64,000 bases of DNA from a virus, in IMG/VR virus record IMGVR_UViG_3300009183_000080, positions 1 to 64,000 of that record; one strand, 5' to 3'. This document shows positions 8,676 to 16,564 of the stretch, one piece after another. The first letter of the stretch is position 1; every line of letters starts with the position of its first letter. Made by a program: the position numbers and the translations under genes. Under the pieces are notes generated by a model. That model did not search any database. It saw nothing but the letters and a program-made list of their open reading frames with translations, and had not been told where the DNA came from.

Positions 8676-10139
8676 TTATGTTGTTATTTTAAAATCATCA
8701 TACTGCTCTGCAGCACTATTGATTTTTTCTACTATTTTATTATACTCTTCCAATTCATTTTTGTCAAATGAATCTTTAGAAACTTTAAAACTATTTCCAG
8801 CATATAAAGATATCCAACTATACAACTGCCATGAAGGTGGTTGCATTAAATAAGAAAAATCTTCTTTGTTTGTTTTCATATCTTCTATAAATCTTTTTAT
8901 ATTATGATATTCGTATTCTGGCATTGGGTGTTTTAATAGAAACTCAGACCAAAAATTAGTATTGTTTTTATTTGTAATATAGTGCATGTATAGATAAGTT
9001 GTAATTGCCTGTCCATACCTTTCATTTAAATTATTAAAATGATCTATTTCTGTATTAGTAATAGTATTATTAATATATTTATAGAAATATTTATCTAAAA
9101 ATAAATATAAATGATTAATCATTCCCGATATTGCAGTGGCTTCCATTGGTTCAAAAAATGATGTAGCCAGTCCTATCCCTAAACAATTATTTATTAATAT
9201 TTTTTTTGCATAACCTGGAGTAAAATTAAAAGTTTTTATAATTTCTAAATCTTTTCCAAAAAATTCATATGCTTCTTTTATTGCATCATCTTCATTAATG
9301 TACTTATTGTTATAAACATATCCACAACCATATCTATTTTGTAGTGCAACTTTCCATGCCCAACCATAATCCATTGCAATTGCTTGTGTATATGGAACTT
9401 CTTTGCCATCTAAAGGAAGTTTGCAGGCAATTGCTGATGTTGCTGGAAGAAAATTAGATGTGTCAATCCACTCAACATTATAAACCTTATCTAAAAATAA
9501 TCTAGAAAATCCAGATGCATCAATTAAAAAATCTAGATTAATGCTTGTTTCATTATCTAATAGTAATTCCACAATGTCGTCATTACTATTTGTTTTAGTG
9601 TCAACAATAATAGCATCAATAATTTCTATATTTTTTTTAACTACTTCATTTTCTAAAAAATCTCCAAGCAATTTTGCATCTAAATGCAATGAATATTCTT
9701 TTTTACTATTAATTGAATGAGTTTTATTTTTATAAGATATTTGTGCATTTAAGTTAATAGAGTCTAAATTGCCATGCTCTTGCATTGCTATATTACAAAG
9801 TTTAAAGATGTTGTCATTATTGTAAAAAGTATTATCATCAAAAAAATTGTTAAATCCATGAAACCATGATTTGTTTTCTTTATTCCATCCAGAAAAAACA
9901 ACACCATTCTTAATGGTTGCATTTGTATACTTAATTACATCTTCAACATTAATGTTAAGATCTTTAAAAACTTTATGTATGTTTGTTGTTAGTCCTTCTC
10001 CAGGTCCTAGAACGCCTATTTGTTTACTTCGCACCATTGTTATTTTTAATTTAGGATATCTTTTATTTAACAGAAGTGCACTCAAACAACCAGCAGTTCC
10101 TCCACCAACAACAACAACGTTTTTAATATCTCTGATCAT
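8676..10139 (-). CDS. Flavin-dependent (tryptophan-type) halogenase
   Basis: The 487-residue protein has the FAD-binding GGGTAG at 12-17 and the flavin loop GPGEGLTTNIH at 45-55. K77 lies in ATIKNGVVFSGW, at the position of the catalytic lysine (K79) of PrnA/RebH. It also has a YGWAWKVALQNR block matching the halogenase WxWxIP motif (about 257-270) and FFEPMEATAISG with the conserved Glu (about 327-337). Such enzymes use FADH2, O2 and halide to make hypohalous acid that halogenates aromatic substrates. The first Trp of the WxWxIP motif is kept, but the IP is VA. The start is the ATG overlapping the AhpD-like stop by 17 nt; the frame is open further upstream but lacks the fold. A flavin reductase was not seen. 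Confidence 0.88.
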   Translation of the reverse strand: MIRDIKNVVVVGGGTAGCLSALLLNKRYPKLKITMVRSKQIGVLGPGEGLTTNIHKVFKDLNINVEDVIKYTNATIKNGVVFSGWNKENKSWFHGFNNFFDDNTFYNNDNIFKLCNIAMQEHGNLDSINLNAQISYKNKTHSINSKKEYSLHLDAKLLGDFLENEVVKKNIEIIDAIIVDTKTNSNDDIVELLLDNETSINLDFLIDASGFSRLFLDKVYNVEWIDTSNFLPATSAIACKLPLDGKEVPYTQAIAMDYGWAWKVALQNRYGCGYVYNNKYINEDDAIKEAYEFFGKDLEIIKTFNFTPGYAKKILINNCLGIGLATSFFEPMEATAISGMINHLYLFLDKYFYKYINNTITNTEIDHFNNLNERYGQAITTYLYMHYITNKNNTNFWSEFLLKHPMPEYEYHNIKRFIEDMKTNKEDFSYLMQPPSWQLYSWISLYAGNSFKVSKDSFDKNELEEYNKIVEKINSAAEQYDDFKITT

Positions 10140-10647
10140 AACCAACTTTATTGATCTGTTCTGCAGAAGGAATCCATGTTTCAGAATTTTCTTGAACACC
10201 ATGACCTTCAACAATTCTATTAAAGAAATTAAAGGCAGAGCAAACTGCAACAGCATCTTTAACTTGTTCTTGTGTAAATCCAGCCTCATAACATTCATCA
10301 TATAATTTCTTAGTCATACTTGCTGGATGCTTAGTTAACTGTTCTACTAAATTAAAAATTGTAGTCAATCTATTTGGAGTTGATTGAATTCCCCCATCTA
10401 AAATCTCAATCTCAGCATTTATTGATTCTGCAAAAACACGGTGCGATCCATAACAAAATCTACATCCATTTAAGTATGATGTATATGCTGCAATAATTTC
10501 TCTATCTTGTGGAGACAATGACGAAGCCTCTCGCAATACTTCTTGTGCAAATGAAAGCATCATCATATATCTTTTTTGATTTTCCATAAAAACATCAATA
10601 ATTGTTGAATCTTCCTTAATTGAATCGAATACATTTTTTACACTCAT
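10123..10647 (-). CDS. AhpD-like / carboxymuconolactone decarboxylase family protein
   Basis: This 174-residue all-helical protein carries the AhpD-type redox site: E50 in DREIIAAYTSYLN, followed by CRFCYGSH with C62, C65 and H69. Proteins with this CxxC-H site act as alkylhydroperoxidases or thiol peroxidase partners and can detoxify peroxides. It overlaps the start of the halogenase gene by 17 nt, so both are made from one message. A plausible inference is that it handles peroxide or reactive halogen by-products of the halogenase, or recycles a thiol. A GAGGT ribosome-binding site precedes the ATG at the end of the primase gene. Confidence 0.8.
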   Translation of the reverse strand: MSVKNVFDSIKEDSTIIDVFMENQKRYMMMLSFAQEVLREASSLSPQDREIIAAYTSYLNGCRFCYGSHRVFAESINAEIEILDGGIQSTPNRLTTIFNLVEQLTKHPASMTKKLYDECYEAGFTQEQVKDAVAVCSAFNFFNRIVEGHGVQENSETWIPSAEQINKVGYDQRY

Positions 10648-10649
10648 GA

Positions 10650-11594
10650 CTACCTCAGCATTTCTAGTATAGAATTGTCAATTGAACTACTTAACTTAAT
10701 TATATCAGAATCCTGCATATCTCCAATATCTTTATACTTAGTATCTAGTGTTATTATCGATACCCTTGACTTTAACTTATCAATCATTTTTTTAGACATT
10801 GACTTTCCAGCCTCATCATTATCTGCTATTAAATATATCTCATTGAAATATTTTTCTAATAGTTCTACTTGGCTTTTTGAAATTGTTGCTCCAAGCGTAG
10901 CCACTGCTGGCATACCAACTTGATCTAATCTTATGGCATCAAAAGATGACTCTACAACATAAACCCTATCATTTGCTTTTACCCTATGCAGATTAAACAA
11001 AGTTTTACTTTTTGGAAGTCCTGGAGTATTTTTAAAATCTTTTCCTTCAAGACTTCTGCCAACAAAACCAATTACCATTCCTTCTGGAGAGTGAACTGGA
11101 ATTGTAACCATATCCTGCTTCTCAGAATATCCTAAGTTAAACTTACTAACTGATAACTTAGTTACAAGTCTTCCATCAAAGTATCTCATTGCTCTTGGAG
11201 ATTCAAGTGCTTGTGAGTTCAGTCTCTTAATAATAACTTCGTCATACTGTACAAATGTTGGTGGGGTATATAGTTGTTTTGCTACTATTTGAGTAATATC
11301 AGACTCTTGCTCTTTGCTTTTTATATACCGCAAACTTTCAAAATATGATCTGTTGCTCATTTTCATTACTATTTCTTGCAAAGTAGCAGTCTGTTGACAC
11401 CCAAAACAAAAGAATAATCCACTTTCTTTTGACACTTCTCCAGCAGGGGTTCTATTGTTATTATGATATGGACAAAAAATAATATAGTCAGAATCTACTT
11501 CTGATTGTATTGTGACTCCGGAACCGATGAGAACTCTTTTGACTTGATCTTCTGTGTATATATCGGTCTGTACCCGTCTGCTGCGATCATCCAT
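10650..11594 (-). CDS. DNA primase (DnaG-type, zinc finger plus TOPRIM)
   Basis: The 314-residue protein has an N-terminal CHC2 zinc finger (C41 and H44 in FCPYH; C63 and C66 in FCFGC). The TOPRIM catalytic motifs follow: VVESSFDAIRL with its Glu (about 212) and LIADNDEAGKS with the DxD pair (about 255-265). It lacks the C-terminal helicase-binding domain of cellular DnaG, and at 314 residues is short, as in many phages. It would make RNA primers for the DnaE polymerase. The start lies 100 nt inside the upstream small gene. The next gene downstream is AhpD-like, so primase and redox genes share an operon. Confidence 0.9.
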   Translation of the reverse strand: MDDRSRRVQTDIYTEDQVKRVLIGSGVTIQSEVDSDYIIFCPYHNNNRTPAGEVSKESGLFFCFGCQQTATLQEIVMKMSNRSYFESLRYIKSKEQESDITQIVAKQLYTPPTFVQYDEVIIKRLNSQALESPRAMRYFDGRLVTKLSVSKFNLGYSEKQDMVTIPVHSPEGMVIGFVGRSLEGKDFKNTPGLPKSKTLFNLHRVKANDRVYVVESSFDAIRLDQVGMPAVATLGATISKSQVELLEKYFNEIYLIADNDEAGKSMSKKMIDKLKSRVSIITLDTKYKDIGDMQDSDIIKLSSSIDNSILEMLR

Positions 11595-11836
11595 TCTATA
11601 TTCTTTTTCCCTACGTAGATTCCATATACTGTCAATTTAAACTCAAACCAGTCTTTGATGCTGTTATAGTATATCGTAAAATCTGGCTCTATGTCAATTC
11701 TTGGAACATATGCAGACTCTTTCATTTGTACTAACAATAGCCTAATGTACTCTTCTTTTAATCTAAAAATGTCTGACTCATCCTTGATGTTGCCATCTAA
11801 CTTAAAACACTTTATAGGCTTATGATGAATTGACAC
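11495..11836 (-). CDS. Unknown small protein overlapping the primase start
   Basis: This 113-residue protein starts with GTG and shares its last 100 nt with the primase gene in another frame. It has IDIEPDFTIYYNSIKDWFEF and a beta-rich centre (KLTVYGIYVGKKNIEWMIAADG) but no recognisable motif. A TATAAT box ends 5 nt before the GTG, inside the stop region of the helicase gene. Its placement between helicase and primase suggests a replisome accessory role, which is inference from position only. Confidence 0.6.
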   Translation of the reverse strand: MSIHHKPIKCFKLDGNIKDESDIFRLKEEYIRLLLVQMKESAYVPRIDIEPDFTIYYNSIKDWFEFKLTVYGIYVGKKNIEWMIAADGYRPIYTQKIKSKEFSSVPESQYNQK

Positions 11837-11841
11837 ATCTT

Positions 11842-11847
11842 ATTATA
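11842..11847 (-). promoter_or_regulatory. TATAAT box 5 nt before a GTG start
   Basis: The minus strand reads TATAATAAGAT and then GTG, overlapping the last codon and TAA of the helicase gene. The short spacing fits a leaderless or near-leaderless message for the small gene and primase. It lacks the upstream TG extension seen at other sites. Confidence 0.4.
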
Positions 11848-13069
11848 ACTGCTTATCTTCATAATCCTTGTAGCGATAATAACCTTTGTCAAAGTCAACT
11901 TGAACTAGGAACTCACCCATAAAGCCATTTCTATTTTTTCTAAAGGCACATTCAATAATATCGCTATTATTTGCTCTACCAAGTGCAATTACCCAGTCTG
12001 CATCATAGGCAATCTGTCTTGACCAAGCAGTTTGTCCAAGTGTTGGAACACTACTAAGATCATTTACATCATCTGGAGTTGCAGAAGATATCGCAATGAT
12101 AGGAACTTCTTCTCCAATAGCCATTAACTTTAGTTCACGAGAAAGGTTTTTCATTCTTACTGTCTCATTGTCTGACTTCTGGTTTGGACTCATTAATTGT
12201 AGGTAGTCAACAATAACAAAATCTGGACGGTATTGATCTATTTTGCCACGTAGAACTGAAGGACTAATCTCCCCACCCTGATCATTTGAAATGATATGAA
12301 ATGGATTCTTTCCAGTAACCTTATCTTTGTGCCAAGTTTTAAACATCTCTGGCTCAACATGACCCTGACTAATCTTTCTATGTGACCAAAGACCTTCACC
12401 CATAATTGTAAATACACGGTTTCTAACTTCTGTCTCAGACATTTCAAGGCTAATCACTAATGGGGTTTTGCCTTGCTTCCATGCCTGTACCGCAAAATAA
12501 AGAGCAAGCCATGACTTACCAATGCCTGGATAGGCTAAAAACACTCCCAGTTGGCCTGGAGCGATACCACTTGGAAGGTAGTTATCAAATCCTGGCAAGC
12601 CAGTTTTAATACCTGTAATCCCAGCCTCTTCCATTTTACGCAAGTGATCAAAATATGCAGCAGCGGACTCAAAATCAGTAGCATCAATATCTCTAACAGA
12701 TGATGTATTCTTTTTAAGTTCTGAGGTTTGAGTAATTAGAGAATCTAGGGCAACTACTGAATTGCCACTTTGTACTTCTCCTGCTGCAGATCGTAATATT
12801 GTTTTAAGACTATCGTTTAGGTAGTCTCCTTGTAGTTCTGAAAGGTGATGTTTTGTTGCCCCAATATCTTCAACTACCTCGAAATCTCTAAACTTTTCAA
12901 TTACTAAGGATAGTGGTGGAACGGAACTGTTTGCCTCAAAATATTTTCTAATGAATGTCCATACATCTAAATGTGTTCGTAAAAGTCCATCAATATTTGC
13001 TTGTAGCAAAACGTGAATCTGTTTATCTTTTAAGACTGCATTTAATACCTTTGATTCAATGCTAGCCAT
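11843..13069 (-). CDS. Replicative DNA helicase (DnaB-like)
   Basis: The 408-residue protein has an N-terminal helical domain and a RecA-fold motor domain. Walker A is YPGIGKSW (about 180-187), Walker B is FVIVDYLQL (about 283-291), and ISLEMSETEVRNR and AISSATPDD match the DnaB H1a and H3 regions. It would unwind DNA ahead of the DnaE polymerase as a hexamer. It overlaps the upstream small gene (possible loader) by 8 nt. Start choice: ATG with GGAGTGGCTGA just before it. Length is shorter than cellular DnaB (about 470) because the N-terminal domain is reduced, as in other phage helicases. Confidence 0.92.
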   Translation of the reverse strand: MASIESKVLNAVLKDKQIHVLLQANIDGLLRTHLDVWTFIRKYFEANSSVPPLSLVIEKFRDFEVVEDIGATKHHLSELQGDYLNDSLKTILRSAAGEVQSGNSVVALDSLITQTSELKKNTSSVRDIDATDFESAAAYFDHLRKMEEAGITGIKTGLPGFDNYLPSGIAPGQLGVFLAYPGIGKSWLALYFAVQAWKQGKTPLVISLEMSETEVRNRVFTIMGEGLWSHRKISQGHVEPEMFKTWHKDKVTGKNPFHIISNDQGGEISPSVLRGKIDQYRPDFVIVDYLQLMSPNQKSDNETVRMKNLSRELKLMAIGEEVPIIAISSATPDDVNDLSSVPTLGQTAWSRQIAYDADWVIALGRANNSDIIECAFRKNRNGFMGEFLVQVDFDKGYYRYKDYEDKQL

Positions 13070-13370
13070 TCAGCCACTCCTTTGCCATCAATCTTCTTTC
13101 TGCACGTTCTCTATCATCTTCGTCTTTATCTTTTTTAGCCTTAATAATTTTTTCTGCCTGGTATGCAAAAGTATTCCAAGATGGACTCTCAGTAACCTTA
13201 AAATAGTATTCTAAAATATCGTAACATCCTTCAATTCCATACGACTGAATAAGAGCATCTGCTGCCCATTGTTCAACGTTAAGATTCATTGATGGCTTTA
13301 CATCATATCTTTCTTTGTGGTATTTACTATACCTTGAAAGCAAAGCCATTCGGTCTTTGCGCTCTGGCAT
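13062..13370 (-). CDS. Small protein, possible helicase loader
   Basis: This 102-residue, highly charged protein (MPERKDRMALLSRYSKYHKE, then a KAKKDKDEDDRERAERR helix) sits directly upstream of the DnaB-like helicase and overlaps it by 8 nt. Its own start shares bases with the stop of the previous gene. The middle (AADALIQSYGIEGCYDILEYYFKV) looks like a compact helical domain. In many phages the gene in this position encodes a helicase loader or replisome organiser, but there is no diagnostic motif, so that is inference from context. Confidence 0.55.
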   Translation of the reverse strand: MPERKDRMALLSRYSKYHKERYDVKPSMNLNVEQWAADALIQSYGIEGCYDILEYYFKVTESPSWNTFAYQAEKIIKAKKDKDEDDRERAERRLMAKEWLNG

Positions 13371-13576
13371 TACTCAGAGATTTCTGCTTTGGCTTCGTTA
13401 ATTTTGTCAGTTAATTTATCTTCAACAAACTTGTAAACACGTTCCATTGCTTCGTTAGTTGTCTCTCCATCTTTCTTAGAGTCAACAACTCCAAGATCAA
13501 GTCTTAATGATTGGAAGTTTCCAAGATTAAGTGTATAGCCTAAAGTTACAGAAACCTTAGTGTTATCGTTTTCCAT
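13370..13576 (-). CDS. Conserved small acidic phage protein
   Basis: This 68-residue protein starts MENDNTKVSVTLGYTLNLGN. It pairs an N-terminal beta-hairpin-like half with a C-terminal acidic amphipathic helix (NEAMERVYKFVEDKLTDKI). GGATG precedes the ATG. It begins the helicase operon, and its stop is coupled to the next start. Similar short proteins are found in replication blocks of other phages, from memory; function unknown. Confidence 0.6.
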   Translation of the reverse strand: MENDNTKVSVTLGYTLNLGNFQSLRLDLGVVDSKKDGETTNEAMERVYKFVEDKLTDKINEAKAEISE

Positions 13577-13594
13577 TTTACATCCATTCAGTAG

Positions 13595-14137
13595 TTAGAT
13601 AGATTCAGACCAGATAGGAATGAAGCGTCCATCTTCAGTTCTCGTATATGTAAGTATACCATCGCCCATTCTCCTAGTCAACTCTTGTTTAGTAGGAGTC
13701 ATGTTGTTTGTTACAAGGCCATCTTTTCTTGGTTGACCAATATGAATTGATGCCAATATGTCCCTTATTTCCCTTATGTGACTTTCTGAATAATAACATC
13801 TTATCTGCCAGCCACGCTTTCCACCTATGCTAGATCCTATTGGTGCTGGAATTGTTCCACGCTTAATAAGAGTAGGAATATACTTTTTATGTCTGTTAAT
13901 AAGTATAGCAGTTTCTCCAATAGTATATGCCTTTTCTCTTTTCTTTTTAAATTCCGCAATAAAACAAGTTTCAATTCTATCTTTATTTATATTATAAAGC
14001 GCAACAATTCCGTCTGATCTGTTTCTGTGGTGCACCTTAACTAAATCATTATTCAAAAACCAAATAGTTTTATTACCTGAAACTATAGCGGACTGATTGT
14101 AGTTTTGGCCCTCAATATTTCCTGTTGTAGAATCCAT
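13595..14137 (-). CDS. MerR/excisionase-like helix-turn-helix DNA-binding protein
   Basis: The 180-residue protein has a winged helix-turn-helix-like core near residues 68-130: YTIGETAILINRHKKYIP, then TLIKRGTIPAPIGSS and RCYYSESHIREIRDIL. This matches the order helix, turn, recognition helix, wing, and YSESHI helix of MerR/excisionase-type domains. The N-terminal part is beta-rich and unlike MerR. It may be a regulator or DNA-architecture protein at the junction between structural and replication genes. It overlaps the preceding zinc protein gene by 55 nt. The target is unknown. Confidence 0.6.
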   Translation of the reverse strand: MDSTTGNIEGQNYNQSAIVSGNKTIWFLNNDLVKVHHRNRSDGIVALYNINKDRIETCFIAEFKKKREKAYTIGETAILINRHKKYIPTLIKRGTIPAPIGSSIGGKRGWQIRCYYSESHIREIRDILASIHIGQPRKDGLVTNNMTPTKQELTRRMGDGILTYTRTEDGRFIPIWSESI

Positions 14138-14271
14138 GATCCCTCTTTGCTGCTGTCTGGTGGATGGTAAAATTTTCTTTTACCACAAATTACACAGTAA
14201 ACTTCAATATGCTCTTTTGTGCTGTATTGTCTGTCAACAAAAACAATACCACCACATCTTGCACACTTCAC
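14083..14271 (-). CDS. Small zinc-ribbon protein (GTG start)
   Basis: This 62-residue protein begins MKCARCGGIVFVDRQ and has two CxxC pairs (CARC at 3-6, CVIC at 26-29) that make a simple zinc ribbon. The GTG start shares bases with the stop of the upstream structural gene (TAGTG). Its end overlaps the HTH gene by 55 nt. Small ribbons like this may bind nucleic acid or modulate transcription; no specific role is visible. Confidence 0.6.
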   Translation of the reverse strand: MKCARCGGIVFVDRQYSTKEHIEVYCVICGKRKFYHPPDSSKEGSWILQQEILRAKTTISPL

Positions 14272-14711
14272 TAATTTGGTATTCCAATTGCAAGAACGTT
14301 TACATCAACAGTTGCTACTCCAACAGTATTAAACCTTACAAGAAATGAAGCAGTACTGGCTGTAACTTGAGTAATAACAACTGAAACATTTTTTCCAGCA
14401 TTTGTATTTCCTGTGTCAAAAGGAGTTGCTACTACAATTGGTGGATGTTTAAAATTATAATTAACTGCAAACGGCACCTGATTATCAGTAGCAGTAATGT
14501 CTTTAGAACTTGCTACAACTGCTGTAATGCCAACAATGCTTGCTCTTCCAGTTCCAACTGTATTGCTTGTTCCCGATTTGTCATTTTTAATTTGTGTTAC
14601 GCTTTGATTTGTTCCAACAATATCACTTAGTTGATTAACCGTTTCAACTAATTGATACATATAAGAAACATCTAAAGGTTGCCCTCTTTGTGGTACTGTT
14701 AATTTTGCCAT
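14271..14711 (-). CDS. Virion structural protein, probably tail or baseplate
   Basis: The 146-residue protein starts MAKLTVPQRGQPLDVSYMYQ, an opening I associate with small structural proteins of aquatic phages, followed by a short helix (LVETVNQLSDIV). The remainder is a Thr/Val-rich beta domain (VPFAVNYNFKHPPIVVATPF, then NVSVVITQVT) resembling fibre-tip folds. It is the last gene of the structural block before the replication genes. A TGATATAAT box precedes it, with GGAGG 4 nt before the ATG. A host-contact or trimeric tail role is inferred. Confidence 0.6.
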   Translation of the reverse strand: MAKLTVPQRGQPLDVSYMYQLVETVNQLSDIVGTNQSVTQIKNDKSGTSNTVGTGRASIVGITAVVASSKDITATDNQVPFAVNYNFKHPPIVVATPFDTGNTNAGKNVSVVITQVTASTASFLVRFNTVGVATVDVNVLAIGIPN

Positions 14712-14720
14712 TGTTCCTCC

Positions 14721-14729
14721 ATTATATCA
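14721..14729 (-). promoter_or_regulatory. Extended -10 promoter (TGATATAAT)
   Basis: TGATATAAT on the minus strand is followed by GGAGGAACA and ATG. The ribosome-binding site starts at the expected transcription start, so the leader would be only a few nucleotides long. It could give separate expression of the last structural gene and the DNA-metabolism block downstream. Confidence 0.55.
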
Positions 14730-14735
14730 TTTAAC

Positions 14736-15428
14736 TTATGCTACCGTTGTTAAAACAGACTCAAAAAGTTTTAATGAATTATTTTGTGTTTTTGAAATTC
14801 CTTCTGGCTGAATTGTTACTCGCACATTTGTTGTTCCAGTATTTGGAAATGTATATGTAGTCACCTTAGTAATTGCGTTTCCTACAGTTGCGGTTCCGTG
14901 ATATGAATAAGATGCTGCATTATCAAATTTAACAAAAATATCGTATTTTTCTCTAAAATCAGTATCCTTCCAAGTAACAGACCAGGAGCCCCCACCACTT
15001 ATTATGTTAACTTTATTTACAGTAATAGACGCAGCAGTGCCAGTGGTGGCAGCAGTTGAAACTGTACTTGAACCAATAAGAACTGTAAAGGTGTTTATTG
15101 TTGGAACAGTTAGGATTGTTTGTGCTCCAGTAACAGCAGTGAACGGAGCCACTGTGTTAGAAAAAGTAACAATCTGTCCAACACTAAGACCGTGTGCAGA
15201 TGCTGTGGTAACGGTTACGGTGCCAGAAACAATTGCTAAATTAGTAATGGATGTAGCAGTTGATGGAATAGGATAAGAATCAACATAATAAATTGAAGAC
15301 CATGCAGAAACTCTGTTTAAGTCTTCAGAAACAACTCTGTATCTTACAACATGTTGATTAGTGCTGTTGACTGGCGGTAAATTTTTTTTTAACAATAAAG
15401 ATTTTTTAATGTTTTTATCTACTGCCAT
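14736..15428 (-). CDS. Virion structural protein with beta-sandwich insert
   Basis: The 230-residue protein starts MAVDKNIKKSLLLKKNLPPV. The flanks (YRVVSEDLNRVSAWSSIYYV and SWSVTWKDTDFREKYDIFVK) look like a fibronectin/Ig-type fold. Residues about 65-135 form a separate segment with TVTTASAHGLSVGQIVTFSN and NTFTVLI, a Thr/Ala-rich domain seen repeatedly in phage tail and fibre proteins. The start overlaps the stop of the upstream baseplate-like gene (TAATG). The function is probably a tail-tip or appendage component. Confidence 0.65.
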   Translation of the reverse strand: MAVDKNIKKSLLLKKNLPPVNSTNQHVVRYRVVSEDLNRVSAWSSIYYVDSYPIPSTATSITNLAIVSGTVTVTTASAHGLSVGQIVTFSNTVAPFTAVTGAQTILTVPTINTFTVLIGSSTVSTAATTGTAASITVNKVNIISGGGSWSVTWKDTDFREKYDIFVKFDNAASYSYHGTATVGNAITKVTTYTFPNTGTTNVRVTIQPEGISKTQNNSLKLFESVLTTVA

Positions 15429-16564
15429 TATACAACGTTACCAATATCTAAAGACATTCTAAATTCAACATAATTGTTTGTGTTTGGAGATTTTTCAATT
15501 GGTTCTGCATTAGCATTTTGAACAACGGTATATCCAACCAATCCATATAAAGGATTAAGAGTGCTTAGGTTATCAAATCTAATTGCATCAAAAGCAATAT
15601 AGTGTGTTGTTACTACGGCTGATGAGGTTACAATGCATGAGTATAGTTTTGCAGATGAAACAAATTCCCAGGAAAAGGCTTCTTCTTTAACAAAATCTTC
15701 TAAAGTTTTTTCAACTACAAAATATCTATTAGCATCAAAATCAATTCCACCTGCTCCATGAACTAAATCAATTAAGCACCTTGCAGTTTTAGTATTAGTG
15801 TCTGTAAATTCTAAAATAATTTTTAAACTACCTGGTTTTGCATAAGGAGAACTTGCGTCTTTATTTACAAGAGAAAATGCAATCTTAATTTTATCTGACA
15901 ATGAATTTTTAGATAAATCAATGTTAAGCCCAGTTTTTTTTATATAATTTTTTGTAGATAAAGTCGTTGTGGTAGTTCCAACATTTGTAATGTTTGTAAT
16001 ATCTTTAATAGTACTATAATTTCCTTTTACTAAAACCATATTATTAAAAAATCTACATCTTTCATTTTTTGTATCTCTATTTACTTTATAAAAAATTCTA
16101 TTATCTGATGCTGCTTGAAACACACTTGCTGTTGTTGAAATAATGTTATCATCACTTTCATCAAGTGCTGAATTTATTGATGGAATTGCTTTTTCTGTAG
16201 TGTCAAGATACTTCCACTGTTCTTCCTCTGTAAATAACATCAAACTTCTGCTATCAAATCCTGAAGCAGATGGATTTCCTCCTGCAGAATAAATACCTAT
16301 TTCTGTAATTTCATATTTTTCCTGTGTCGGAAGTTCTGCAGTAAATACTATTTTATTAACATCATTTTCTTTTACATACCCTCTTGAAGAAATTGGAACT
16401 CTAAACATCTCAAAAATTAATGATTCTTTAGTTGAATAATCTCCATAGTTGTCTTCATTTGCTAATGGTTTTTGTCCACAACCAAAAGCCATATACGATG
16501 CGTAGGAAGGGGCTGTTCCAAGCAAGTATTTTGCTATGATTTCTTTTCCTTTATTTGTTATCAT
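15428..16564 (-). CDS. Tail/baseplate structural protein
   Basis: The 378-residue protein begins MITNKGKEIIAKYLLGTAPS, followed by YASYMAFGCG. That N-terminus resembles phage baseplate or tail-collar proteins that place new fibre modules (the EITEIGIYSAG segment near 80-90 is typical). The C-terminal half is beta-rich with aromatic residues (HYIAFDAIRFDN). Its ATG overlaps the previous stop (ATGA). It lies in the distal-tail cluster downstream of the tape measure gene, so a tail-tip role is likely. Confidence 0.65.
   Translation of the reverse strand: MITNKGKEIIAKYLLGTAPSYASYMAFGCGQKPLANEDNYGDYSTKESLIFEMFRVPISSRGYVKENDVNKIVFTAELPTQEKYEITEIGIYSAGGNPSASGFDSRSLMLFTEEEQWKYLDTTEKAIPSINSALDESDDNIISTTASVFQAASDNRIFYKVNRDTKNERCRFFNNMVLVKGNYSTIKDITNITNVGTTTTTLSTKNYIKKTGLNIDLSKNSLSDKIKIAFSLVNKDASSPYAKPGSLKIILEFTDTNTKTARCLIDLVHGAGGIDFDANRYFVVEKTLEDFVKEEAFSWEFVSSAKLYSCIVTSSAVVTTHYIAFDAIRFDNLSTLNPLYGLVGYTVVQNANAEPIEKSPNTNNYVEFRMSLDIGNVV

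Noticed and set aside
10140-10301. N-terminal extension of the halogenase to an earlier start
   Set aside because: The extra residues are antiparallel to the AhpD-like coding sequence in another frame and precede the FAD-binding strand, which normally begins at the N-terminus. The ATG at 10139 gives the expected protein.
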